Assembly: GCA_035560815.1 (NCBI GenBank)
Contig: DATMYR010000008.1
Span: 62,001-126,000, forward strand
DNA: 64,000 nucleotides
Reading direction: 5' to 3'
From: UBA5314 sp035560815
GTDB taxonomy: Bacteria; Bacillota; Syntrophomonadia; Syntrophomonadales; Syntrophomonadaceae
Shown: positions 42,148 through 49,745 of the stretch, one piece after another
How positions within the stretch are numbered: the stretch's first letter is position 1
Layout of the letters: the number at the start of each line of letters is the position of its first letter
Position numbers and translations under genes: made by a program
The notes under the pieces: model-generated
What the model saw: only the letters and a program-made list of their open reading frames with translations
Told to the model about the DNA's origin: nothing
Databases searched by the model: none

Positions 42148-42810
42148 CTAAAAGTCTTTATTCAAGTAAATTCGCAGGGAAACAAAATAGGAGATTGAAA
42201 ACAATACTAGCATCGCTCCTATCCCGGAAAAGGATAACAGCCAGAATTGTTCCCTGGCCATGTACGACAGGCTCTGCACCCAAGGCTGCTGGGTGTTATT
42301 CATAAGGTAATTTCTGATTTGGGCAGGGGCAAAAAAGATTAATAAAAATAGGAAAATGTTCACTATGGCAATCGACTGGGCGCCGCTTTTAAAATAGGCG
42401 GGCAGGGATACGGCAGCCAGAAACATTACAGATACCAGGGTCACGACTACATCATTCAGGTTTATCAGGCGGTATGTAAATGGCTGGGGAACCATGTGAA
42501 AGAATAACCCAATAATGCCAGTCAAAATCACAGCCAGGAATGAAAAAACAAAGATAGAAAGGTATCTCGAAAGTACGATCTCCCGACGAGTGAGTGGGAA
42601 ACTGTTCAGAATAATATCGCTATGGTTCTTATAATCCGCTTGAGCCGCTCCGATTATGATTATATAACAGATTCCAAAGGCAGCCATAACATAGGTAAAG
42701 TTCTTTAAAACTGGATGGGCAAATGTAAAAAAGAGAAAGATACTATAGATAAAACCGAATAAGATCGTTTTTTTCTGCAATACAAATTCCTTTTTAATAA
42801 GCTGAAACAT
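42148..42810 (-). CDS. ABC-2 type permease (copy 2)
   Basis: This permease of 220 residues has about six membrane helices. It starts MFQLIKKEFVLQKKTILFGF after GAAGGAGAG. It is a clear tandem paralogue of the gene just upstream, sharing the N-terminus, the central FNYRLINL-type block (here FTYRLINL) and the C-terminus ISYFVSLRIYLNKDF. The pair probably forms a heterodimeric exporter with the ATPase of the same operon. Confidence 0.85.
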   Translation of the reverse strand: MFQLIKKEFVLQKKTILFGFIYSIFLFFTFAHPVLKNFTYVMAAFGICYIIIIGAAQADYKNHSDIILNSFPLTRREIVLSRYLSIFVFSFLAVILTGIIGLFFHMVPQPFTYRLINLNDVVVTLVSVMFLAAVSLPAYFKSGAQSIAIVNIFLFLLIFFAPAQIRNYLMNNTQQPWVQSLSYMAREQFWLLSFSGIGAMLVLFSISYFVSLRIYLNKDF

Positions 42811-42882
42811 GTTTATCTCTCCTTCCAGAATGTCAAGGGGCCGGGGGGTTGTTGACACTATCATTCAGTCAAATGTTCTTAT

Positions 42883-43545
42883 CTAAAAGTCTTTATTCAA
42901 GTAAATGCGCAGGGAAATAAAATAGGAGATGAAAAACAATAACAGCATCACTACCATTCCGGAAAGGGATAAAAACCAGGGTTGCCACCGGGCTAACCTG
43001 GCCAGACCCGCTACAAAGGGTTGCTGACTATTTTTCACCGTATACTCGATGACTTGTATCGGTACAAAAAAGATAAATATGAAAAGGAACACATTGAAAA
43101 CCTGTATCCATTGCCCAATGCTTTTAAAATAGGTAGGCAGGGAAATGCCCGCTAGGAACAACACCGCTATCATGGTCACCACAACATCATAAAAGTTAAT
43201 CAAGCGGTAATTAAAAGGACCCGGAATCAAATGAAATATCAGGCCTACTACCCCCACAATGACAAGGGCGATTGCTGTAAAAACCAAAACGGAAAGGTAT
43301 TTTCCTTGCACAATTTCCTGGCGGGTAATGGGTAGACTGTTTAAAACCAGATCCGTATTGTTTTTGTGTTCCACCTGAACTGCACCAATAATTATCATAT
43401 AGGACATTGCATAAGCTGCCATAATATAAGCGACCTGACCAAAATTTGAGTTATGAAAGACAAGCAAAAGAAAGATGCTGTAGGCAAGGCCAAACCAAAG
43501 CATTTTCTTCTGTAATATTAATTCTCTTTTAATGAGCTGAAACAT
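42883..43545 (-). CDS. ABC-2 type permease (copy 1)
   Basis: This permease of 220 residues starts MFQLIKRELILQKKM; the ATG at 43545 corresponds to the paralogue's start and has GGAGGAGGG upstream. The DNA at its 3' end is nearly identical to that of copy 2 (CTAAAAGTCTTTATTCAAGT precedes both ends). It overlaps the ATPase gene by 17 bases. Confidence 0.85.
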   Translation of the reverse strand: MFQLIKRELILQKKMLWFGLAYSIFLLLVFHNSNFGQVAYIMAAYAMSYMIIIGAVQVEHKNNTDLVLNSLPITRQEIVQGKYLSVLVFTAIALVIVGVVGLIFHLIPGPFNYRLINFYDVVVTMIAVLFLAGISLPTYFKSIGQWIQVFNVFLFIFIFFVPIQVIEYTVKNSQQPFVAGLARLARWQPWFLSLSGMVVMLLLFFISYFISLRIYLNKDF

Positions 43546-44404
43546 CTCCATCCCTCCTCCCAGTAAAAACTATGATCTGATCCAAACTGGGATGTTCATA
43601 TACCGCTCGATCATCCAGGAGACTCTTTATCTTATCAGTTTTATCAGTAAGCGCTTCAAAGCCAAAATCATTTTCCCGGATGCCCTGCAGGAGATCACGC
43701 ACAGGCTGGTGGAGCAGTTCTTTTGGTCCCTTTACTATCAGATACTCTTCCCGAATCTTATCCCAGGTGTTGGTAAAAACCACCTGGCCGTTATTAATGA
43801 AACAAATGTAGTCAGCAATTTTCTCCAGGTCAGAAGTGATATGCGTGGAAAACAGGATTCCTTTACGATCATCCTGCATCTCCCTCTGTAATATTTCCAA
43901 GAGTTCGCTGCGAAAAATCGGGTCCAATCCGGATGTGGGTTCATCCATAAGGATCAATTCCGCCCGGTGCGACAACGCCAGGGCCAGGGAAAATTTCGTT
44001 TTCATGCCCCGGGAGAGGTCCTTGATCTTTTTGCGTGGGGGCAAATCAAAATCCATGAGGTACTTGCGAAATAATCTTTCATCCCAATCCTGGTAAAAAG
44101 GCGCTACGATCTGTTTCATTTCCTCCAGGGTCACGTTTTCATAGAAATAGTTTTCATCATAGACAAAGCCGATTTTTTGTTTAATTTCCTTCTGGTGGGT
44201 TCGATTATCGAGTCCGAATACGAAAATATCCCCGCTATCCCGGCGAATAAGGTTCATAATCAGTTTGATGGTGGTGGTTTTACCCGCTCCGTTGGGGCCG
44301 ACAAGGCCCATGATGTATCCCCGGGGAAGAGTCAAAGACACCTGGTCCAGTTTGAAATCTTTAAACGCCCGGCTAAGATTCTGCACTGCCAGAATAGGTT
44401 CCAT
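43529..44404 (-). CDS. ABC-2 exporter ATP-binding protein
   Basis: This 291-residue ATPase has Walker A GPNGAGKTT (about 36-44), signature LSRGMKTKFSLALALS, Walker B LILMDEPTSGLD and the H-loop STHI. A C-terminal extension (about 215-291) carries RDLLQGIRENDFGFEALTDK, seen in YtrB-type ATPases. ATG follows AAGGAGG. It is encoded between the GntR regulator and the two permeases. Confidence 0.93.
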   Translation of the reverse strand: MEPILAVQNLSRAFKDFKLDQVSLTLPRGYIMGLVGPNGAGKTTTIKLIMNLIRRDSGDIFVFGLDNRTHQKEIKQKIGFVYDENYFYENVTLEEMKQIVAPFYQDWDERLFRKYLMDFDLPPRKKIKDLSRGMKTKFSLALALSHRAELILMDEPTSGLDPIFRSELLEILQREMQDDRKGILFSTHITSDLEKIADYICFINNGQVVFTNTWDKIREEYLIVKGPKELLHQPVRDLLQGIRENDFGFEALTDKTDKIKSLLDDRAVYEHPSLDQIIVFTGRRDGDVSAH

Positions 44405-44407
44405 GAC

Positions 44408-44782
44408 TTAAACCTCCTTGTACAAAATTTCCAGCATTTCTCTGAGTTCCTCCAGGCTGACACCCAGGATTATGCTATCCCTTACGATCTCGGCCAGACG
44501 GTTCTCGATCAAACTCATACGTTTCTCCCGCAGCAGCTCAGGGTTCTGGACCGCAACAAAAGACCCCTTGCCGGACACGGTTTCGATGAAGCCATCCCGC
44601 TCCAGTTCTTCATAAGCGCGTTTGCTGGTAATCACGCTGATCTGAAGCTGCTGGGCCAGGTTGCGGATGGAAGGCAAAGCGTCCCCCGAGCTCAGATCCC
44701 CATGCAATATTTGGCTTCGGATCTGCTGGCGTATCTGTTCATATATCGGGTCCGGTGAAGCATTGGAAAGAATAATATGCAA
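44408..44782 (-). CDS. GntR-family (YtrA subfamily) regulator
   Basis: This is a short 124-residue GntR regulator with the winged helix (IYEQIRQQIRSQILHGDLSSGDALPSIRNLAQQLQISVITSKRAYEELERDGFI) and only a short C-terminal helical tail, as in YtrA. TTG 44782 has GGGGG upstream and gives the usual HIILSNASPDPIYEQ start. It heads the ABC-2 operon and should repress it through the palindrome just upstream. Confidence 0.9.
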   Translation of the reverse strand: MHIILSNASPDPIYEQIRQQIRSQILHGDLSSGDALPSIRNLAQQLQISVITSKRAYEELERDGFIETVSGKGSFVAVQNPELLREKRMSLIENRLAEIVRDSIILGVSLEELREMLEILYKEV

Positions 44783-44806
44783 GATGCCAAACCCCCACAA
44801 AAGTAT

Positions 44807-44853
44807 ATAGCCTATATACTGTATATATAACTTATATACAGTATATAGGCTAT
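44807..44853. promoter_or_regulatory. Long palindromic operator upstream of the GntR operon
   Basis: Two arms of 21 bases pair exactly around a 5-base centre. Each arm contains TATATAC and an outer TAGCC. It spans the expected promoter region, 25 bases before the TTG start, so it probably is the GntR-binding site and can also fold as a hairpin in the 5' leader. Confidence 0.75.
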
Positions 44854-44921
44854 TTTAAATGTCGTCAACATTTAATCAGGATGTTTTTACTGGTTTAAGG
44901 CATTGAGCTCTTTCGCGGTCT

Positions 44922-45800
44922 TTACATGGGAAACAGTTCACCAAATACGGTTTTCCAGACCCGGTTGGCGTTGTAATGATCCCCTTCCCTTTCGTGGCGC
45001 AAGGCTATCCGGGCTTTTTTAAAGGCCTGATCGGCCTGAATGCCGAAGTCTTCCGACCGGCTTATTTTACGGTTGCTGCCTTTCGCGTACCATACCAGCT
45101 GCTCCTTTTTTAACCCGGCCAGGTATTCCAGAAAATCAGCACACATAAATCCGTAGTAAGCAAAGGAAGTCGAGTGTCCTTCCCAGTCATCCATAAAATT
45201 CATGACCAGTGTATCAATGAGCATTCCTGGAATTGGCGCCTGGTAGTGTCTTCTCCAGGCCCGCATCATTTTGGCCAGGTGCTTGATCTTCCCCCCGTAT
45301 TTGAAATTGTATTCGTCAATGGCTTCCATTTCTCTCAGGGGGTTGAATTCCGCCCAACGCCAGCCCTGGTGGGATTCAGGATAGAGAATGTTCTTTTTAG
45401 GAGTAAAAAATCCAGGGATGATTTCGATTTCAAGCTTGTTGTTGTCCAGGGGAATCATAAGACATCCTTCACTGGTAAAGTGGGTGTCGCGAGAAATATG
45501 GTTAATGGATTCCCGCACCTCCAGCATCAAAGCGGTCTGTCCATGATCACCACGTTTTTCGAAGCGTTTATAGACATCACCGGGCAGCACCACCAGGAGG
45601 TTTATATTTTCCAACCCTTTGATCGCCGTGTCCCGCCCGTAGGAGCCAAGCAGGTGAATATTGCGGGTCTCGGATTTCATATGCCAGTATTGCTGATTGA
45701 TGGCCCTGGCAATCGACTTCACCCTTTCATTGATGGCATCCTGATTTTCAACCGCCAGGTTGTTTATGAAGCCCCTGAATTTTTCAGCCATGTTGTCCAA
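44922..45800 (-). CDS. CD-NTase-fold protein with altered catalytic motif
   Basis: A protein of about 292 residues matches the cGAS/DncV-like nucleotidyltransferase (CD-NTase) family: GSYGRDTAIKGLENINLLVVL, then LEIEIIPGF, GWRWAEFNP, KIKHLAKMMRAWRRHY and the C-terminal RVWKTVFGELFP. The usual catalytic DxD (as in DIDL) reads NIN at 45600-45608, so activity is doubtful. TTG 45800 has GGAAGGGAG upstream; the frame also opens at 45830 with TTGA overlap to recO, and an ATG at 45791 is possible. No CBASS effector, ubiquitin-like or HORMA gene is adjacent. It sits just downstream of recO. Confidence 0.8.
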   Translation of the reverse strand: MDNMAEKFRGFINNLAVENQDAINERVKSIARAINQQYWHMKSETRNIHLLGSYGRDTAIKGLENINLLVVLPGDVYKRFEKRGDHGQTALMLEVRESINHISRDTHFTSEGCLMIPLDNNKLEIEIIPGFFTPKKNILYPESHQGWRWAEFNPLREMEAIDEYNFKYGGKIKHLAKMMRAWRRHYQAPIPGMLIDTLVMNFMDDWEGHSTSFAYYGFMCADFLEYLAGLKKEQLVWYAKGSNRKISRSEDFGIQADQAFKKARIALRHEREGDHYNANRVWKTVFGELFPM

Positions 45801-45826
45801 AACCTTACGCTCCCTTCCCGGTACAA

Positions 45827-46609
45827 TCAATGTTTTCCATCCGGTATTTCCCTGTCAAGATTCACGACCATCTGCTTCAGTCTTCGGATCGTGTCTTTCA
45901 TCTTAAACTTTCTTTCCAGGTGATACTCCAGGTATTTCTCCAGAAATATTTCCATCTGTTGTAGTGCTGGAACGGATGCTCTAACCCGGTGTAAAGTCGA
46001 GGCCTGAACGCTCATCATGAGCCGCAACAAGCCAATGGCTTCTCCGGATAGAAGAAAACCCGACCCGCTCCGATCCCGGCACCGGCTGCATATCAAGCCG
46101 CCGGCCGGCAGGTCGAAAACCGTCCCTAATTCACTCCTGCTCCCACACCCGACACATTCATCCAAAACCGGCCGGTAGCCCAAATTAACCAGTACGCTCA
46201 GTTCGACGAAGCGCATGAATAAAGGCTGCATTCCTTCCCGGTCCATGACATCCAAGACCACCAGCACATCCGTATAAAGCCCGGGCAGTGGCACTCGCTC
46301 CATAAGCGATTTATCCAACAACTCCAGGAGGTACACGGCTTGTAAGGTCCGCTGCATATCCTCCCGGGTGTTGCCGAAAAAGTTGATGATGCGTCCCTGG
46401 GTGATGAGATCCAGGTCCCGACCCCGGTGCAGATATAACTGAGTATGGCAAAAAGGCTGCAGGCAAGCCCTCAGGCTGCTGCGGGGCTTCTTAACCCCTT
46501 TAGCAATGGTCCGGATTTTCCCTTCCTTTTCAGAGAAAATTGAAACCAGCTTGTCAGCATCCCGGTAATCCATGCTTTTCAGAACGATGCCCCGGGTCCG
46601 ATAATACAT
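45827..46609 (-). CDS. recO: DNA repair protein RecO
   Basis: RecO acts with RecF/RecR to load RecA on SSB-coated DNA. It has the N-terminal OB fold (YRTRGIVLKSMDYRDADKLVSIFSEKEGKIRTIAKGVKKPRSS-type block, about residues 2-45) and a helical domain with a C4 zinc site (CVGCGS about 150 and CSRC about 173). ATG 46609 gives the canonical N-terminus; an in-frame TTG lies 15 bases upstream. In B. subtilis glyQ follows recO; here a CD-NTase-like gene follows. Confidence 0.94.
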   Translation of the reverse strand: MYYRTRGIVLKSMDYRDADKLVSIFSEKEGKIRTIAKGVKKPRSSLRACLQPFCHTQLYLHRGRDLDLITQGRIINFFGNTREDMQRTLQAVYLLELLDKSLMERVPLPGLYTDVLVVLDVMDREGMQPLFMRFVELSVLVNLGYRPVLDECVGCGSRSELGTVFDLPAGGLICSRCRDRSGSGFLLSGEAIGLLRLMMSVQASTLHRVRASVPALQQMEIFLEKYLEYHLERKFKMKDTIRRLKQMVVNLDREIPDGKH

Positions 46610-46660
46610 GTGCAAATCACCCAATCTGTTTCAGACGGTACAATACCGGAAATTTGCCGG

Positions 46661-47326
46661 TTAATCCTTCTCCCCCGCAGTATATTTCTCCATCAAAAGC
46701 CCAGCACTGCTGCTGCCAATGCGATGCGCACCGGCCGAGATCAGCTGCAGCGCCCAGTTTAAATCCCGAATCCCGCCGCTGGCTTTGATTTTGAGTCCTG
46801 GCCGCAGGTGGCCTTTAATGATTTCCAAGTCCTCCAGGCTGGCCCCCCGGCTGGCAAAACCGGTGGAGGTTTTTATGTAATCCGCCCCGCTGAGACCCAC
46901 TAGTTCTGTCAAGCGGGCTAATTGTTCCTTATTTATCAAGGCCGTCTCCACGATAACCTTCAAAATAAAAGGGAAATCCTGTTTAAGGACCTGGAGGGCT
47001 AATATTTCCCTTTCCACCAGGGAATAGTCCCCATCCTTTACTGCTCCTATGTTGATTACCATATCCAGTTCGCTTGCTCCCGCGTCTAAAGCCTGGCTGG
47101 CTTCCTGAACCTTAACAGTGGCTAAACCGGCTCCCAGAGGAAAGCCAATCACCGTACACACTTGCACGGCTGTGCCCTCCAGGCAGCGGCTGGCCAGGGC
47201 TACCCGCCCAGGATTAATGCACACCGCAGCCATTTTCCAGCGCTTTGCTTCATCACACAAGCTCTGAATATCAACTGTCCGGGCATCGGCCTTGAGATTC
47301 GTACTGTCCAAATAGGAAGCGAGCAT
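46661..47326 (-). CDS. deoC: Deoxyribose-phosphate aldolase
   Basis: This 221-residue class I aldolase cleaves 2-deoxyribose 5-phosphate to glyceraldehyde 3-phosphate and acetaldehyde. The Schiff-base lysine is in GADYIKTSTGF (about 150-160), with KVIVETALIN upstream and KASGGIRD downstream. ATG follows GAGGTGG. It lies between era and recO, near cdd, so nucleoside salvage genes are partly grouped. Confidence 0.95.
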   Translation of the reverse strand: MLASYLDSTNLKADARTVDIQSLCDEAKRWKMAAVCINPGRVALASRCLEGTAVQVCTVIGFPLGAGLATVKVQEASQALDAGASELDMVINIGAVKDGDYSLVEREILALQVLKQDFPFILKVIVETALINKEQLARLTELVGLSGADYIKTSTGFASRGASLEDLEIIKGHLRPGLKIKASGGIRDLNWALQLISAGAHRIGSSSAGLLMEKYTAGEKD

Positions 47327-47614
47327 AATCCACCTCTATACACTGCCAGGTGCGCCTGCCAGTACGCAATTCCGGCCAACAAGCCCAAGTAAAAACAAGG
47401 TCAGTTCCTGGTGTTACAGTCATGTCGAACTGCCAACGGGTCGGGCCAAGAACTCTATTTCGCTGAATAATAGCCTTACCGAGTAAGGCGGTTCGATGTT
47501 GATACGGTAGGCCGCTGTCAATAAAACGGGAAGACCGAAGGGGCGTCACGGCCATAATGAGCAGCGGATGGGCGCAAGTGAATGGTGAAGGATTTGCCCC
47601 TTAGGGTTCAGCTC
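47327..47614. other. Intergenic region with a doubtful reading frame
   Basis: On the minus strand a 94-codon frame (47271-47555) contains a Trp/Arg-rich stretch (WACWPELRTGRRTWQC), but it overlaps the deoC start and lacks a ribosome site. No family is recognised. It may be a decayed gene or chance. I see no RNA motif. Confidence 0.3.
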
Positions 47615-48496
47615 TTAGGGCCGGTAGCCAAGCTGCCGGAGATTCCCCTCGTTGTCCCGCCAATTCTTTTTTACCTTGACCCAGAGGTCTAAATATACTG
47701 ATTTTCCCAGCAATAGCTCGATAGTCTGCCTTGACTGCTCTCCGATGCTTTTCAGCATGGAACCGCCCTTGCCTATAATGATTGCTTTCTGGCTCTCCCG
47801 CTCAGTGTATATCGTTGCGCGTAGATATACTTTCCCAGTTGATTTTTGTTCAAAGGCATCCATCTCCACTGCCAGGGCATGGGGCACCTCGTCCCTGGTC
47901 AATAACAAAGCCTTCTCCCTGATCAACTCAGCTACAATGAATGATACCGGCTGGTCGGTAAGATCGTCATCGTCATAATACAGCGGTCCTTCCGGCAGGC
48001 TCTCAAATGTCCGTTCCAGAACCTGATCGATATTGGTGCCCAAGGCAGCCGATATCCGAAACACTTCCGCAAACTTCATAACTCCGTGATAATCCCGTAG
48101 AGTACGATCGATTTCTTCCTCTCTCACCAGATCGATCTTGTTCAAAAGCAGGAAAACAGGCACCGGTGCGTCTTTCAAGTAATTGATAATATATCTTTCC
48201 CCTCCGCCCAAAGGCCGAGTTACATCCACTACATAATAAATCAGATCCACTTCGTTGATGGAACGGGTCGAAACCTTGACCATATATTCTCCCAAAAGGT
48301 GTTTGGGCTTGTGAACTCCGGGAGTATCGACAAATATAATCTGGCCCTGATCGCAGGTGTGAATCCCTTGAATGCGGTTTCTGGTAGTCTGCGGTTTATC
48401 GGATACAATAGCAATTTTGGCACCAATAATGCCATTAATCAATGTTGATTTTCCCACATTGGGCCTGCCTACAATACTCACGAATCCTGATTTCAC
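47615..48496 (-). CDS. era: GTPase Era
   Basis: This 293-residue GTPase binds 16S rRNA and aids 30S maturation. It has G1 GRPNVGKST (about 9-17), G3 DTPG (about 57-60), G4 NKID (about 119-122), and the C-terminal KH domain with IIGKGGSMLKSIGEQSRQ (about 240-257). A GTG start follows TAGGAGG. It is 16 bases after cdd. Confidence 0.97.
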   Translation of the reverse strand: MKSGFVSIVGRPNVGKSTLINGIIGAKIAIVSDKPQTTRNRIQGIHTCDQGQIIFVDTPGVHKPKHLLGEYMVKVSTRSINEVDLIYYVVDVTRPLGGGERYIINYLKDAPVPVFLLLNKIDLVREEEIDRTLRDYHGVMKFAEVFRISAALGTNIDQVLERTFESLPEGPLYYDDDDLTDQPVSFIVAELIREKALLLTRDEVPHALAVEMDAFEQKSTGKVYLRATIYTERESQKAIIIGKGGSMLKSIGEQSRQTIELLLGKSVYLDLWVKVKKNWRDNEGNLRQLGYRP

Positions 48497-48512
48497 TCAA
48501 TTAACCTCCTAG

Positions 48513-48896
48513 TTATCTTAGAGAGAAAGTCTGAGGAAGCATATCAGATAAATGGAAAGGTTGAATCCGATGATGCTGATCGCTCACGAGAATCTCCAAC
48601 CCGGGTGCAAACTCGGCTAATACCTGGAGACAGGCTCCACAGGGGTAGACAAAACCTTCCCCGCTACCTGCCACAGCCAGCCTTTTGAACCGGGTTTCTC
48701 CTGCCATGATTGCGTTAAAAACAGCTATCCTTTCAGCACATACAGTCAGTCCATAGGAAGCATTTTCAACATTGGCACCTTTATAGATCCGTCCCGATTC
48801 CCCCTGAAGAGCAGCCCCAACTTGAAATCCCGAATAAGGGGCATATGCGAATTCCCGCGCTTGGTAAGCCTGCTCCATCAGTTCCTCCGGGCTCAT
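48513..48896 (-). CDS. cdd: Cytidine deaminase
   Basis: This 127-residue homotetrameric-type enzyme deaminates cytidine to uridine. The zinc motifs are NASYGLTVCAERIAVFNA (Cys and catalytic Glu, about 46-63) and PCGACLQVLAEF (about 85-96), with YSGFQVGAAL at the N-terminus. It lies between dgkA and era as in B. subtilis. Confidence 0.96.
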   Translation of the reverse strand: MSPEELMEQAYQAREFAYAPYSGFQVGAALQGESGRIYKGANVENASYGLTVCAERIAVFNAIMAGETRFKRLAVAGSGEGFVYPCGACLQVLAEFAPGLEILVSDQHHRIQPFHLSDMLPQTFSLR

Positions 48897-48917
48897 AACA
48901 AACCACCTTCCAGGTTT

Positions 48918-49268
48918 TTATCGAGACAGATGGGGTAAGAAAATAACCAATCCCATTATAATGGCATTTACAGCAGCCAGCAAGACAGCCCCGGCGGCCA
49001 CGTTTTTAGCCGTGTAAGCCAGAGGATGATATTCCTGGGTAACCATATCAACCGTTTTCTCAATGGAGGTATTAACCATTTCCGCCACCAGTACCAGAAA
49101 TACGGTCAATACCAAAAGTCCCCATTCCATCCTACTTAAACCCAGCCATCCAGCCAAGGCAAAAACCGCCAAAGCAGCTGCCAGGTGAATCTTCATATTG
49201 CGTTCGGCCAGAATCGTATACTTCAGGCCTGATAAAGCCCAGCCCATGCTCTGTCCCAGCTTCTTCAT
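48918..49268 (-). CDS. dgkA: Diacylglycerol/undecaprenol kinase DgkA
   Basis: This 116-residue integral membrane kinase has three helices and the signature AEMVNTSIEKTVDMV (about 60-74), with catalytic Glu. In Firmicutes it phosphorylates undecaprenol and supplies lipid carrier for wall synthesis. ATG follows AGGTAACACCTGATG-type upstream DNA. It is 6 bases after ybeY. Confidence 0.95.
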   Translation of the reverse strand: MKKLGQSMGWALSGLKYTILAERNMKIHLAAALAVFALAGWLGLSRMEWGLLVLTVFLVLVAEMVNTSIEKTVDMVTQEYHPLAYTAKNVAAGAVLLAAVNAIIMGLVIFLPHLSR

Positions 49269-49274
49269 CAGGTG

Positions 49275-49745
49275 TTACCTTTCCAGCTTGACGCTTTGCA
49301 TCACTTTTTCTTCCAGGCTGCGCATTAACTCCTTTTCCTGCTCGCTTTCATGATCATAGCCCAAGAGGTGCAGCATCCCGTGAACAATCAGATAGCCCAG
49401 TTCCCTCTCCAATTCGTGTCCGTATTCCAGGCTCTGCGCCAAAGCCTGTTCCAGTGAAACAACGATGTCTCCTAGTATATTGACATCCCCGGAAAAATCC
49501 AGGTCCGGTTCTTCCTCTCCCAGTTCATTCATGGCGAAAGAGAGAACATCGGTGGGCTGGTTTTTCTGGCGGTAGATCAAATTCAGCTCCTGAATGTAAC
49601 TGTTGTCTACAATCAAGATACTGACTTCAATTTTCCCGGTTAGTTTACATAATTTTGCAGTGGCGTTGGCGACCTTGACAATTATGTCCTGCAGCTGTCT
49701 ATTGTATGGGACTTTGCTCTGCTGGTTTATAATCATGGTCTCCAT
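49275..49745 (-). CDS. ybeY: Endoribonuclease YbeY
   Basis: This 156-residue metal-dependent RNase matures the 3' end of 16S rRNA and acts in ribosome quality control. The zinc motif HGMLHLLGYDH (H-x3-H-x5-H) is at about 122-132. ATG 49745 has AAAGGAGAG upstream. It overlaps the 3' end of the PgpH-type gene by 47 bases. Confidence 0.95.
   Translation of the reverse strand: METMIINQQSKVPYNRQLQDIIVKVANATAKLCKLTGKIEVSILIVDNSYIQELNLIYRQKNQPTDVLSFAMNELGEEEPDLDFSGDVNILGDIVVSLEQALAQSLEYGHELERELGYLIVHGMLHLLGYDHESEQEKELMRSLEEKVMQSVKLER

Noticed and set aside
44922..45800. Complete CBASS defence operon
   Set aside because: Only a nucleotidyltransferase-like gene with an altered catalytic motif is found; no effector, Cap2/Cap3, HORMA or TRIP13 gene is adjacent.
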